The notes under the pieces are model-generated. The model saw only the letters and a program-made list of their open reading frames with translations, was not told the DNA's origin and ran no database searches. From JAPOXR01 sp964291445 (lineage in GTDB: Bacteria; Pseudomonadota; Alphaproteobacteria; Rhodobacterales; Rhodobacteraceae), in assembly GCA_964291445.2 (NCBI GenBank), contig OZ219862.1:1617509-1681508 (forward strand): a stretch of 64,000 nucleotides of DNA. Reading direction: 5' to 3'. The position numbers were made by a program, and so were the translations under genes. Of this stretch, positions 54,327-63,859 are shown piece by piece (position 1 is the stretch's first letter; the number at the start of each line of letters is the position of its first letter).

Positions 54327-55378
54327 CCCGGCGCTTCGGGGTAGCGCTTGTTGGCACCGGCATGGCTGCCCTGCCGCATGCGCGGGCGCTGACGGCGCTC
54401 GCCGACGATCTGAAGGTGGTCGGCGTCTTCTCGCGCCGGCAGACCAACCGGGAGGCATTCGCGGCACGATTCGGATTTCCCGCGGCGCCGACCGTGGAGG
54501 AGTTGGCGGAGTCTGCCGATGTCGATAGCGTGATTCTGGTCACGCCTCCCAACGAGCGCGGGGAATTGATTGACCTGTTCGCCGCCGCCGGCAAGCACAT
54601 CCTTGCCGAAAAGCCGCTGGAGCGCACGCCGGAAGCCGCAGAGGAGATCGTGGCGACCTGCCGTCGCCGCGGTGTCAGGCTGGGCGTCGTGTTCCAGCAC
54701 CGTTTCAGACCGGCATCCCGCCGACTTGCGGAATTGCTGGCATCGGGCCGGCTCGGCGCCATTGAGCTTGCGAGGGCCGAAATTCCCTGGTGGCGCGACC
54801 AGGGCTACTATGACGAAGCTGGCCGCGGCACCATCGCCCGGGATGGCGGCGGTGTCCTGATCAGCCAGGCCATTCATACCCTGGACCTCCTGCTGAGCCT
54901 TGCCGGCCCGGTGGCGCAGGTGCAGGCCCTGGCTGCCACGACCGGCCTGCACCGGATGGAAACCGAGGATTTCGCGGTCGCCGGCCTGCGGTTCGAGAGC
55001 GGCGCTGTCGGTTCGGTCGTTGCCACCACCGCCGCCTGGCCGGGCGAAGCCGAATCGATCACTTTCGAATGCGACAATGCAAGCGCGGTGCTGAAATCGG
55101 GCACACTCTCGATCCACTGGCGAGACCGTGAGGTCGAGACATTTGGCGCCGAGGCCGGCAGTGGGGCCGGCTCGGACCCGATGGCATTCCCGTTCGACTG
55201 GCACCGGGACCTCATCACGTCATTCGTCGAACGGTGTCGGGCGGGCCGGGACCCGGAGGTGGCCGGGGATGATTCCGTTGCGGTGCAGTGGTTGATCGAG
55301 GCCATGCTGAGATCATCGTCCGACGGAGTCCGCGTGCAATTGTCGGGCGGAAGGCCCGCCTTCGCCGGGTCATGCTGA
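54323..55378 (+). CDS. Gfo/Idh/MocA-family oxidoreductase (first of three)
   Basis: A 351-aa protein. N-terminal Rossmann ALVGTGMAALPHARAL; cofactor-proximal EKP motif in ILAEKPLERTPEAAEE; C-domain with FQHRFRPASRRLAELL and LISQAIHTLDLLLSLAG (the His that often participates in catalysis). It is coupled to the ATPase upstream and to the next oxidoreductase downstream. It is probably a sugar or inositol dehydrogenase acting on the imported substrate. Confidence 0.88.
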   Translation: MTRRFGVALVGTGMAALPHARALTALADDLKVVGVFSRRQTNREAFAARFGFPAAPTVEELAESADVDSVILVTPPNERGELIDLFAAAGKHILAEKPLERTPEAAEEIVATCRRRGVRLGVVFQHRFRPASRRLAELLASGRLGAIELARAEIPWWRDQGYYDEAGRGTIARDGGGVLISQAIHTLDLLLSLAGPVAQVQALAATTGLHRMETEDFAVAGLRFESGAVGSVVATTAAWPGEAESITFECDNASAVLKSGTLSIHWRDREVETFGAEAGSGAGSDPMAFPFDWHRDLITSFVERCRAGRDPEVAGDDSVAVQWLIEAMLRSSSDGVRVQLSGGRPAFAGSC

Positions 55379-56406
55379 AACTGGGCGTCATTGGGGTCGA
55401 GCACAGGCACATCTACGGTCAGCTCGCTGGCATGCTGGAGCTTGGTTGCGCCTGCAAGGGATGGTGGACCGAAGGGCAGCCACATCCCGTGGCCGGCCTG
55501 GAGAGGCGCTTTCCGGCAATTCCCAGGGTCAGTGACAGGCACCAGCTTCTCGACGACCCTGACATCGACCTGATCCTCGTTGCGGACATCCCGGCCCGCC
55601 GGGCCGAACGGGCCATCGAAGCCATGCTGGCGGGAAAGGATGTCATGTCCGACAAGCCGGGTTGCACTACCCTGGATCAGCTTTCCCAGCTCAGGAACGT
55701 TGCCGGCGAGACCGGCCGGATCTGGTCGGTTGATTTTTCGGAGAGATTCGAGGTGCCGGCAGTGACCCGGGCACTCCAGTTGGTCCGGGACGGGGAAATC
55801 GGCCGTGTGGTGCAAACGGTCGGGCTTGGACCTCATCGCCTCAACAAGGCGACACGACCGCGCTGGTTTTTCGATGAGGACCAGACCGGAGGGGTGCTTT
55901 GTGACATCGGGTCGCACCAGATCGACCAGTTTCTCGAATTCACCGGCTCCCCCGATGCCGAGATCGTGGCGGCCTCCATCGGCAACTTTGCACAACCGGA
56001 TGAGCCGGGGCTGCAGGATTTCGGCGAAATCCTCCTGCGTGGTGACGGATGCCAGGGCTACATCCGGGTGGACTGGTTCACCCCGGACGCCCTTCCGAGC
56101 TGGGGTGACGGGCGGCTGACCATCCTGGGGACCAAGGGCTACATTGAACTGCGGAAATACGTCGATATTGCCGGTCGCCCGGGAGGCGATCACCTGTTCA
56201 TCGTGAATGGCGGCACCTGCCACCACGAGGATGCCAGTTCGGCCGAGCTTCCATATTTTCGCAACCTTGCCAATGATGTGCTGCATCGCACCGAGACCGC
56301 GATGACCTCCGTTCACTGTTTCAAGGTGATGGAATTGGCACTCCGGGCGCAACAGGTTGCGGCAAGGTTGGGGAATGCAGGCGACACCCGAAATGCCCGG
56401 CCCTGA
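55372..56406 (+). CDS. Gfo/Idh/MocA-family oxidoreductase (second of three)
   Basis: A 344-aa protein from the ATG at 55372, which overlaps the previous stop by 7 nt. It starts MLKLGVIGVEHRHIYGQLAG, so the usual GxGxxG is changed to GVEHRH. The EKP motif is DKPGCTTLDQ, and the substrate domain has LCDIGSHQIDQFLEFTGSP. The altered dinucleotide loop suggests different cofactor or substrate handling from its neighbours. Confidence 0.85.
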   Translation: MLKLGVIGVEHRHIYGQLAGMLELGCACKGWWTEGQPHPVAGLERRFPAIPRVSDRHQLLDDPDIDLILVADIPARRAERAIEAMLAGKDVMSDKPGCTTLDQLSQLRNVAGETGRIWSVDFSERFEVPAVTRALQLVRDGEIGRVVQTVGLGPHRLNKATRPRWFFDEDQTGGVLCDIGSHQIDQFLEFTGSPDAEIVAASIGNFAQPDEPGLQDFGEILLRGDGCQGYIRVDWFTPDALPSWGDGRLTILGTKGYIELRKYVDIAGRPGGDHLFIVNGGTCHHEDASSAELPYFRNLANDVLHRTETAMTSVHCFKVMELALRAQQVAARLGNAGDTRNARP

Positions 56407-57523
56407 TGCAGGACGGGTCTCGGACCGGGGATGCCGGGATGCACCCCCGGTGCCATGGCGGGTGGCGCTCCTCGGCGGCGGCGTCGGCAGGCAGCATCTT
56501 GCCGGCTGGCTGGCGCTTGGCGGCCGGGCGACAATCACGGCCATCGTCGACCAGGACCCGGCAATCGCCAACGAGCTGGCCAGCATGGCCGGCGGTGCCA
56601 GGGTGTTTCACGACGTGGACGATTTCCTGCGCCAGGCAGATGCGGATATCGTCGACATCTGCCTGCCGCCGCCCCTGCATGCACCGGTGGCGGAACAGGC
56701 GCTGCGTGCCGGCCTGAACGTCGTTTGCGAAAAACCCATGGCGGGCAGTCTTCTGGAGGCCGAGCGGATTGCGTCGGTCGCCGCCGCCGCTGGCCAGCTT
56801 CTGGTTCCGGTGTTCCAGTATCGCTATGGCGCCGGTGCCAGGATTCTCGACAAGCTTCAGGCACAGGGCATTCCCGGCCGTCCCCTGGCAGCAACCCTTG
56901 AGACGCATTGGAGTCGTGGTGCGGAGTATTACGACCGGCCTTGGCGGGGGACATGGGATGGCGAGTTCGGCGGTGCCGTGATGATCCATGCGATGCACAT
57001 CCATGATCTTGCCGGGCGGATTCTCGGGCCCGTCACCAGCGTTGCCGCCATGCTGGATACCCGCGTCAACCGGATTGAAACCGAGGATTGCGCCGCAATC
57101 TGCATAACCACGAAATCCAAAGCACTCCTCACCTCCTCGATTACCCTGGGGTCGGCTCGAAACTGCTCCCGCATGCGCATGGTTTTTGACCGCGTGACGG
57201 TGGAGTCCGGAACCTCCCCCTATGCGATTGGCGGTGATGGCTGGACATTCCAGGCCCGTGACCCGGCAGACCAGCTGCGCCTTGACCGGGCGGTGGAGGC
57301 CGCAGCCATGCCCGATGCCAGGGACGGGTTTGCCGGGCTTTTCGAAGACGTGATCGATCGCCTTGAAGGGTCTCGCAACTCCCCGCCGTCGGCGGATGAC
57401 GGCATCAGCTCACTCGAACTTGCAACCGGTATCTACCATGCGGCCCGAGAGCGGCGATGCGTCGACCTGCCGCTCGACCGCAACCTGCCCATATGCCGCC
57501 ACCTTCGTCCGACCAGCTTGTAA
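56375..57523 (+). CDS. Gfo/Idh/MocA-family oxidoreductase (third of three)
   Basis: About 382 aa from the ATG at 56375 (an ATG at 56393 is also possible), starting inside the previous gene. The Rossmann motif is VALLGGGVGRQHLAGWLALG, the EKP motif CEKPMAGSLLEAE, and the C-domain has FQYRYGAGARILDKLQ and VMIHAMHIHDLAGRILG. It completes the plus-strand catabolic operon. The 57,524-57,688 gap to the convergent permease contains no gene. Confidence 0.87.
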   Translation: MQATPEMPGPDAGRVSDRGCRDAPPVPWRVALLGGGVGRQHLAGWLALGGRATITAIVDQDPAIANELASMAGGARVFHDVDDFLRQADADIVDICLPPPLHAPVAEQALRAGLNVVCEKPMAGSLLEAERIASVAAAAGQLLVPVFQYRYGAGARILDKLQAQGIPGRPLAATLETHWSRGAEYYDRPWRGTWDGEFGGAVMIHAMHIHDLAGRILGPVTSVAAMLDTRVNRIETEDCAAICITTKSKALLTSSITLGSARNCSRMRMVFDRVTVESGTSPYAIGGDGWTFQARDPADQLRLDRAVEAAAMPDARDGFAGLFEDVIDRLEGSRNSPPSADDGISSLELATGIYHAARERRCVDLPLDRNLPICRHLRPTSL

Positions 57524-57688
57524 GCGGGTAGGCGACAGCGTCCCCTGACACGATCCTGCCCATGGGTTGGGCTGGTGCATGCGATCGACGGCAAGGCCGG
57601 ACAGGCCCGGTCGCCACCGTCGCCAGGGCGCTCCTGCCATGATTCCTGGTAACTTGACCAGGGACACCACAGCTGATCCTGGAGCCTC

Positions 57689-58441
57689 CTATCGCTTTGC
57701 GGCGTAGTAGGCGACACGGCGCTCCAGACCGGCCAGCAATTCGGAGATCGTGAAGGCAAGCGCGAAGAGCACGACCAGGACAGCCCAGAAATGCGACATC
57801 AGGAAATTGGCGGAATAGAGTTCGAACAAGGCTCCAAATCCGACAATTGAAATCAGCAATTGGCCGATGATGACTCCCTTGACGGCGCGGATCACGCCGA
57901 TTCGAACCCCGCCCAGGATTTCCGGCAATGCCGCCCAGAAATAGACCTTGGTGAACGCCGCCCATGGGGATGCGCCGAAACTGCTCGCCATTTCAACCAA
58001 TGATCGATTGATCTGCATCACGCCAGCACGTGCATTGAGGATTATGATCCAGATTGCAAACAGCGTCGTCGTGATTATGATCGACTTCATCCCGAACCCG
58101 AACAGGACCATCAGGACCGGCACCAGGGCCGTCAATGGTGCGCTGAGAAATATGTTGACCCAGGGCAGCAGCAACTCGTCGACAAGCCGGTTCTTGCCCA
58201 TCAGTATGCCAACCGGAATACCAATGACCACGGCAAAGAACACGCCCGAAAGGAATGCCTGGGCGGTCTCGGCGAGAGCCTTTTGAAACGCGGGCGTGCC
58301 AATAATCTCGAACAGGGTCGCGAGCACTTCGGACAGGGGAGGCAGGAAGAAGGTAAGCCCGGATTGACCGATGGCCTCCCAGAGCAATCCCCAGAGAATC
58401 AGCGATGACATGCCGGGTAGCCTGAATCCGTATACAAACAT
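57689..58441 (-). CDS. ABC transporter permease, NitT/TauT type (right module, distal)
   Basis: A 250-aa SsuC/TauC-like permease with the coupling loop VEMASSFGASPWAAFTKVYF and GVRIGVIRAVKGVIIGQLL. Last gene of the right-hand importer operon, 3 nt after the ATPase. The open frame is intact, in contrast to the genes at the start of this operon. Confidence 0.88.
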   Translation of the reverse strand: MFVYGFRLPGMSSLILWGLLWEAIGQSGLTFFLPPLSEVLATLFEIIGTPAFQKALAETAQAFLSGVFFAVVIGIPVGILMGKNRLVDELLLPWVNIFLSAPLTALVPVLMVLFGFGMKSIIITTTLFAIWIIILNARAGVMQINRSLVEMASSFGASPWAAFTKVYFWAALPEILGGVRIGVIRAVKGVIIGQLLISIVGFGALFELYSANFLMSHFWAVLVVLFALAFTISELLAGLERRVAYYAAKR

Positions 58442-58444
58442 GGT

Positions 58445-59251
58445 CTATTCCACGTAGTTTCGGAGCGAAGCCCAGATCTGGTCCACAATGTCCAGATACT
58501 CCGGGTCACGGCGAATGTCTGCCACGTCTTTCGAGCGCAGACCGCTTGGTCGAATGATGTCAGACACCCTGCTTGGGCGGGGCAGGAGGATGGCAATCTG
58601 GTCAGAGACGTACACCGCTTCCTCGATGGAATGGGTGACGAACAGGAAGGTCTTGTTTTCCTCGGCGACGAGCCCAAGCAAATCCTCCTGGAACTTGCGT
58701 CGGGTCTGTTCGTCGACAGCCGAAAACGGTTCGTCCATCAGGAGAACCTGGCTGTCAACCGCAAGTGCACGCGCAAGCCCCACACGCTGACGCATTCCAC
58801 CGGACAATTCGTGCGGATAACTCTTTTCGAAGCCGGCGAGACCGACATTCTGAATGTATTTTTCGGCAATTGCCTCACGTTCCGAAACCGCGACACCGCG
58901 CAGCTCGAGCCCGAATGCCACGTTGCGTATCACGCTTGCCCAGGGAAGCAGCGCGAAATCCTGGAACACGAACGCGCGATCGGGACCAGGACCGGTCACC
59001 GGCTGGCCATTGACCTCGACCTCGCCTGCTGTTGGCTCCAGCAATCCGGCGATGATCTTCAGCAGCGTGGTCTTTCCGCAGCCCGACGGGCCGAGGAGCG
59101 AGGTCAGTTGACCGCTTGGAAACTGGAGCGTCAGATCCCGCAATGCCTCGACATCGCCGTAGCTCTTCGAGATGTTTCGCGCCGAGACCGCCGTGGGCGG
59201 TTCGGTGGGCTTGTTCAGCGGAACATCAGTCTGATGCGTAACCACGGACAT
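58445..59251 (-). CDS. ABC transporter ATP-binding protein, NitT/TauT type (right module)
   Basis: About 268 aa from the ATG at 59251 (or 271 from 59260). Walker A LGPSGCGKTTLLKI, Q-loop FQDFALLPW, signature LSGGMRQRVGLARAL, Walker B VLLMDEPFSAVD and switch VTHSIEEAV are all present. It is paralogous to the ATPase at 2.4-3.2 kb. It overlaps the preceding permease by about 26 nt. Confidence 0.9.
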   Translation of the reverse strand: MSVVTHQTDVPLNKPTEPPTAVSARNISKSYGDVEALRDLTLQFPSGQLTSLLGPSGCGKTTLLKIIAGLLEPTAGEVEVNGQPVTGPGPDRAFVFQDFALLPWASVIRNVAFGLELRGVAVSEREAIAEKYIQNVGLAGFEKSYPHELSGGMRQRVGLARALAVDSQVLLMDEPFSAVDEQTRRKFQEDLLGLVAEENKTFLFVTHSIEEAVYVSDQIAILLPRPSRVSDIIRPSGLRSKDVADIRRDPEYLDIVDQIWASLRNYVE

Positions 59252-59990
59252 TCCCTTCAAAAAGCGTGCGCTCTATTCGTTCAAGCACGTTCAGGAAGCA
59301 CACGGCGAGCAGAATTATCGAGAAAATGGCGGCATACATGCTGGCATAGTCAGCGATTGATCGACTGTAGGTAATGATATCGCCAACCCCGGTGGGCGTT
59401 ATCTTCAGTTCGGAGAGAATGGCACCAATGAATCCTGCCGAGGTTCCAAGCCGCAGTCCCGAAAATATGATCGGAGAGGCGGAAGGGATGATGACCTTCA
59501 TTATGATATCCCGCTCGCCTCCAAGAAATGAATATCCCATTTCCTTGAGGTTTGTCGGCGTGTTGCGGACGCCGCCAGCCGTGTTCAGCACGATGACCGG
59601 CATAGCCATGATGCAGACGACGAAGATCTTGGAAGTAATTCCGATGCCGTAGACCATGACCAGGAGCGGGATAAGGGCGGCAAGCGGTGCCGCCTGCATG
59701 ACGATGAATATCGGCAAGAACAGCCAGTCGAACCAGGAGCTGAGGCCAATCCAGAGGCCCACGGCAATTCCGATGAAACTCGAGATGATCAATCCGATGA
59801 CCAATGGACGAAGCGTGTCCACATAGGCATCAAGGAGCCTGCCGTCCATTGTCATGTCGGCGAGTGCGGCCATCGATTCGAAGAATGTCGGGAACCCGTA
59901 ACTCACGGGAATGCGCCCGGCAATTTCCCAGGCGCCAAATACAACGAACGCCGACAGGAACTTGAGAACAAGCGATCGATGCAGAATCAT
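59226..59990 (-). CDS. ABC transporter permease, NitT/TauT type (right module, proximal)
   Basis: A 254-aa permease from the ATG at 59990 (MILHRSLVLKFLSAFVVFGA). An upstream in-frame ATG at 60044 would add 18 serine/glycine-rich residues overlapping the binding-protein stop. The coupling loop reads LKEMGYSFLGGERDIIMKVI, with FSGLRLGTSAGFIGAILSEL after it. It is intact. Confidence 0.88.
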   Translation of the reverse strand: MILHRSLVLKFLSAFVVFGAWEIAGRIPVSYGFPTFFESMAALADMTMDGRLLDAYVDTLRPLVIGLIISSFIGIAVGLWIGLSSWFDWLFLPIFIVMQAAPLAALIPLLVMVYGIGITSKIFVVCIMAMPVIVLNTAGGVRNTPTNLKEMGYSFLGGERDIIMKVIIPSASPIIFSGLRLGTSAGFIGAILSELKITPTGVGDIITYSRSIADYASMYAAIFSIILLAVCFLNVLERIERTLFEGNVRGYASD

Positions 59991-60040
59991 GATGCCGCGT
60001 CCAGAGGTAGGGGCGGTGCCAGAAGGCACCGCCGATGCAG

Positions 60041-61015
60041 TCAATTCATGGCTGCGTCAAGTGGAGCCAGATACCAGAAATCCTCGATGTTCAAGGTCGA
60101 CGGATCTCCTTCCAGCTGGCCGGCATTGCTGTACCATTCAATGTCGGCCATTGCCGCCTTGCGACCACCACCATCGGCATCATACAGGCCACCAGCGACC
60201 GCTTCGGTGTAAAATGTGTCCAGGCTGCCCAGAATTTCCGGCGGCAACTGGGCCGATGGGCCCGTCCGGGTCGGTTTCACGGGCAACGATCATTGGGTCG
60301 GCGTTCATGTCCTGCCATACGCCAAGCAGCGCGTTGACGAAAATCTGAACCTGCTCTTCATTGTCCTGGATCCAGTCCAAATTGGCGAAAAGCGCCTCGT
60401 CAGAGGCTTCAACCTCGAACATTGGCAACACGTTGAACTTGTCTCCGTGCTGACGCATCACCTTGTTCTTGTTGGACAGGTCAATGATGGTGGCGTCGGC
60501 TTGCCCGGCCACGAGCGCAACGACGCGATTGGCCGAACCAGGCACATAGGACCGTTCGCCAAACATGATGCCGGTCTTGGCTTTCGATGACATTTGCGAT
60601 CGCATCGGTGCCACCGCCACGCGAATGCAACAAGATTGGCTCACCGTCCAAATCTTCGAGAGAACTGTATTTCTTGGTGGTAACCGGGAAAAACTTCAGT
60701 TTTGACAGCTGGAAAATGATCCGGAATTGGCGCTTTCGCGCGCTGCATCGCCGCATACGGCGTGCCAAAACCTATGTCCATCTGTCCGCTCAACACGGCC
60801 TGGATGGCCAGTTCTTCGTCCGAAAAGGCGGTCCATTCGTAGTCGAGCCCATTTGCCCTGGCCCGGTCGAGCGCAACAAAAAATGCCGCGAGTTCGTCGG
60901 ATGGCGTCTCGGCGAGCGCGATGCGGATCGTGTCCGCATGCACGGCGGATACGGAAAGCCCAAAGGCAATGGGCAAGGTCATCGTCCTGGCGATGGCTTT
61001 CAGGATTTTCAACAT
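60041..61015 (-). pseudogene. NMT1/TauA-like binding protein broken by several indels
   Basis: The signal peptide and start are in one frame (MLKILKAIARTMTLPIAFGL, DTIRIALAETPSDELAAFFV). KFFPVTTKKYSSLEDLDGEP follows in a second frame from about 60,720, GIMFGERSYVPGSANRVVAL in a third from about 60,600, and LPPEILGSLDTFYTEAVAGG from about 60,250 to the stop at 60041. Joined, they give a complete protein of about 320 aa. At least three single-base indels are needed. Decay and sequencing error are both possible. Confidence 0.8.
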
Positions 61016-61049
61016 CGTGGTTTCTCCTTCTTGATGTAGTCTGCAGTCA

Positions 61050-61800
61050 TTGTTCCACCGGTTGGCGAATGTGCCGGCGAGCCATCACGCTGCCCAAACA
61101 CACGCCTCTCCGAATAGCCGAGCGGAAACCGAGACCAAGATGGTCGCGCATCGCCGCGTGTGCCGATACGGGATTCCTCATATCGATTGCATTGACGATT
61201 CGATCATGCTCCGAAAAACTCGGATGGTTGGCTGGAGGGCTTGGTGACTCGCGAATAACGGTGTTCCAGGCCACTGTCCGCCGCACCTGGTTCAGCCGGT
61301 CAAAGATTGACAGAAGCAGGATGTTTCCAGTCGCCTCCGCCATGGAGCGATGCAGCAGGTCGTCACGCGCCTCGTAGTCATCCCAGCTTGACGCCTCCCT
61401 CGCACGATCCCGGTTCAGCTTGATCCTGGCCAGTCTTCGGCGGTCGCATTCATCGCCGCTTCCTGTGCCAGGGCCGGTTCAAGCAAGAAGCGCGCCCGCA
61501 TCATCTGCGCGGGGCTGACCTGAAGCGTGATGTCGGCAAGTCGATCGACCCCGGCGCTGACCAGGGAAGGTTCCCTTGCCGACGTGACGCCAGATCTTGC
61601 CTTCGTGCTCCAGTCGTGTCAAGCGCCTGGCGCAATCGAGTTCGGGTCATGTCGAGCTTTACGATCAATTCCCTCTCGGACGGCAATCTGTCGCCAGGGC
61701 TGTATTTCCCGGCGACAATGAATGCCTCGAGTGTTGCAAGCGCGTCTTCCCCTGCCCGTTTCCTCGAATGCCACCAGCACAGCTAGTCTCCGGTATTGGT
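61050..61800 (-). pseudogene. FadR-type GntR regulator broken by several indels
   Basis: Pieces in different frames include SPGDRLPSERELIVKLDMTR-like sequence (MPSERELIVKLDMTRTRLRQ) for the winged helix, and MAEATGNILLLSIFDRLNQV followed by SFSEHDRIVNAIDMRNPVSA for the FCD domain. The order and wording parallel the intact regulator at 762-1520. The gene is divergent from the broken FAH copy and upstream of the broken binding protein. Confidence 0.75.
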
Positions 61801-61809
61801 TGACCAATA
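61794..61809. promoter_or_regulatory. palindromic operator, FadR/GntR type
   Basis: TATTGGT-TG-ACCAATA has perfect 7-bp arms and lies in the divergent region between the GntR and FAH copies. FadR-subfamily sites are short dyads with TGGT/ACCA half-sites, so this is a likely autoregulatory operator. TTGGTTC half-site-like repeats occur near the paralogous regulator at 1.45-1.49 kb, but without the second arm. Confidence 0.55.
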
Positions 61810-61948
61810 GATCATATTGATATACCATTATCGGACACGGTCAGTCGGGTCAACAGGCGTTTTCGCAGCCGTGCAACATTTCGGCCTTGCGACACAGGTT
61901 GATCGACTGGAAACGAGTTGCCCTTGATACGAAACAACGGAGATCCGC

Positions 61949-62638
61949 ATGACAAAATTCGCCATTGACCAGCCAACCATATGCGCAATTCCCGTTGCGA
62001 ATTCCGACATGCTCTTCCCGGTTCGGCGGGTTTATTGCATTGGTCGGAACTACGCGCTGCATGCGGTAGAAATGGGACATGACCCAAGTCGCGAGGATCC
62101 ATTCTTCTTCCAGAAGAATCCGGAAAACCTGGATCCTTCGGGCGAGTTTCCCTATCCGCCACGCTCTTCCGACGTGCATCACGAAGCCTGAACTGGCGGT
62201 CATGCTGAAATCCGGCGGAGCCAATATCGGGGTGGAACAGGCACTCGACCACGTATTTGGATATGCGGTGTCGATTGACATGACTCGCCGCGACCTTGCA
62301 GAGCAGGCAGAAGGAGCTCCGGCGACCCTGGGAAATCTCGAAGGCCTTTGAAAGATCGGCTCCTGTCGGACCCGTCCATGCGGCTGCCGGGATTGGGCAT
62401 CTCTCTCCGAGGGAAGGATCATCCTGAAGGTTAACGGTGAGACCCGCCAGGAAGGGGACCTCAACCAGATGATCTGGAAAGTGCCTGAAATGATCTCCTA
62501 CCTGTCGGAATTTTTCGAACTCGCCGCCGGCGATGTTATCCTCTCCGGCACGCCCTCGGGTGTTGCCGCCGTTGAGCAGGGCGATGTCATGGAGGTGGCC
62601 ATTGATGGACTTGCCTCTCTGACGGTGACTGTAATCTG
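61949..62638 (+). pseudogene. fumarylacetoacetate hydrolase-family gene broken by several indels
   Basis: The first frame reads RRVYCIGRNYALHAVEMGHD and FFFQKNPENLDPSGEFPYP, then stops after DVHHEA because of one extra base near 62,188. ELAVMLKSGGANIGVEQALD continues in the next frame, and later pieces RPWEISKAFERSAPVGPVH and LKVNGETRQEGDLNQMIWKV occupy further frames up to 62638. It closely parallels the intact gene at 1617-2300. At least three indels, mostly +1, separate it from an open frame. Confidence 0.85.
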
Positions 62639-63255
62639 AGAGTATGCAATCCCGTCAGTCGGGTCTGAAGGCCCGTCCTGAACGACTGCACTGATTGCCC
62701 CAATGTTTGGGTATGTGTGCATCCAATGCATGTCTTGGTGAAGTTGCGCCCCGTGCGATCCTTTTCGCCGGGAGCCAAATGGCTGGCTGTCTCGAGGCCA
62801 GTGAGCCTGCCGGCTCGAGCTTGAGGTGTCTGGCCAGGCGCCGACGGCACGACATCCGGGCCATGGTCTGCTTCACCGCTCCCGACAAAGCCAGATGACG
62901 TCAAGCCCCTGGATACCCTTCGGATTCTGCACAACCTCCTGAAAGTCTCCGGGTCCGTGCAACCCGGCTTCCGGTTTCTGCCCGAATTGCCGCCATCGGC
63001 CGCAGCTTCATCGCATCGGGCGCTATTCCGCATGGTCCGTGTCACCTCTCCGGGTCAGCCGGGCGATGAAGATCGAGACATCGGTGATGACGATGGGGCG
63101 GGGTGCGGACATCTGCCTGCGGAATGCAGGGCCACAGGTTGATTGCAGCCGCACAAGGGTTTGACGAGGGGGACTCCATTCCAGTATAGGCCTCAGTTCC
63201 AATCGGACACCGGGACGGTGGACGAGCCGCAATCCAGATCGTGCAGGGACCGAAC
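62639..63255. other. 617-bp interval upstream of rpmH with no recognisable gene
   Basis: ORFs on both strands here look like chance frames. The segment should contain the rpmH-rnpA promoter and, given the chromosome-origin association of this cluster, might contain DnaA boxes. I did not find an obvious cluster of them. Confidence 0.4.
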
Positions 63256-63391
63256 ATGAAGCGCACATTCCAGCCAAGCAACAAGGTACGCAAGCGCCGC
63301 CATGGTTTCCGTGCGAGAATGGCAACCCGGGGCAGGCAGGAAGATTCTCAATCGGCGCCGGGTCAGGGGACGCAAGACCCTGAGCGCCTGA
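63256..63391 (+). CDS. rpmH: 50S ribosomal protein L34, with an apparent one-base insertion
   Basis: It starts MKRTFQPSNKVRKRRHGFRA, then RMATRG, exactly L34. The raw frame then departs from the family. Removing one A within GGCAGGCAGG (about 63,333) restores RGGRKILNRRRVRGRKTLSA and a TGA at 63,389-63,391, giving the normal 44 aa. L34 is single-copy and conserved, so a sequencing or assembly insertion is the likeliest explanation. It is followed 42 nt later by rnpA. Confidence 0.9.
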
Positions 63392-63433
63392 CCTGCGCCG
63401 GGTCGGCAATCCGACAGGCGTAAAGACAAATGC

Positions 63434-63814
63434 ATGCCCGAAAGTGACAGGAGCAGCGCCCCTGCTGGAGTTTCGACTCTCAGGCGCAGGGAAGACTTCC
63501 TGAAGGCAGCCCGCGCCAGGCGTTGCACGACACCAAGCCTGTACCTGCAGGCTCGCCGACGTCGCGAAGTTGACACGCCTGCGGCAATCAGGTTCGGCCT
63601 GACCTGCTCGCGCCGGGTCGGCAACGCGGTCGCCCGGAACCGGGCAAAGCGGCGGCTGCGGGAGGTAGCCCGGGAGGTGCTTCCCGGCTACGGGCGAGCC
63701 GGATGGGATTATGTCCTGGTCGGACGGGCCGGATCGACGGTCGAATGCCCGATCGCCAGCATCAGGAACGACCTTCGGGCCGCCCTTGAGACCATACACG
63801 GGAAGCCAGGATGA
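63434..63814 (+). CDS. rnpA: ribonuclease P protein component
   Basis: A 126-aa basic protein. The RNase P RNR motif is RVGNAVARNRAKRRLREVAR. The N-terminal STLRRREDFLKAARARR and the C-terminal DYVLVGRAGSTVECPIASIR match the family. It binds the catalytic RNA and pre-tRNA leader. Canonical neighbours are rpmH upstream and yidD downstream. Confidence 0.95.
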   Translation: MPESDRSSAPAGVSTLRRREDFLKAARARRCTTPSLYLQARRRREVDTPAAIRFGLTCSRRVGNAVARNRAKRRLREVAREVLPGYGRAGWDYVLVGRAGSTVECPIASIRNDLRAALETIHGKPG

Positions 63815-63859
63815 ACCGGCAATGCGAACCGGCCCCGGATGGCCGGGACGGCACCTGAC

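Noticed and set aside
54874..56586. A 570-codon minus-strand ORF
   Set aside because: It is an antisense shadow of the three oxidoreductase genes and shows no domain of its own.
63256..63391. Programmed frameshifting in rpmH
   Set aside because: There is no slippery heptamer and no known precedent. A single inserted base is simpler.
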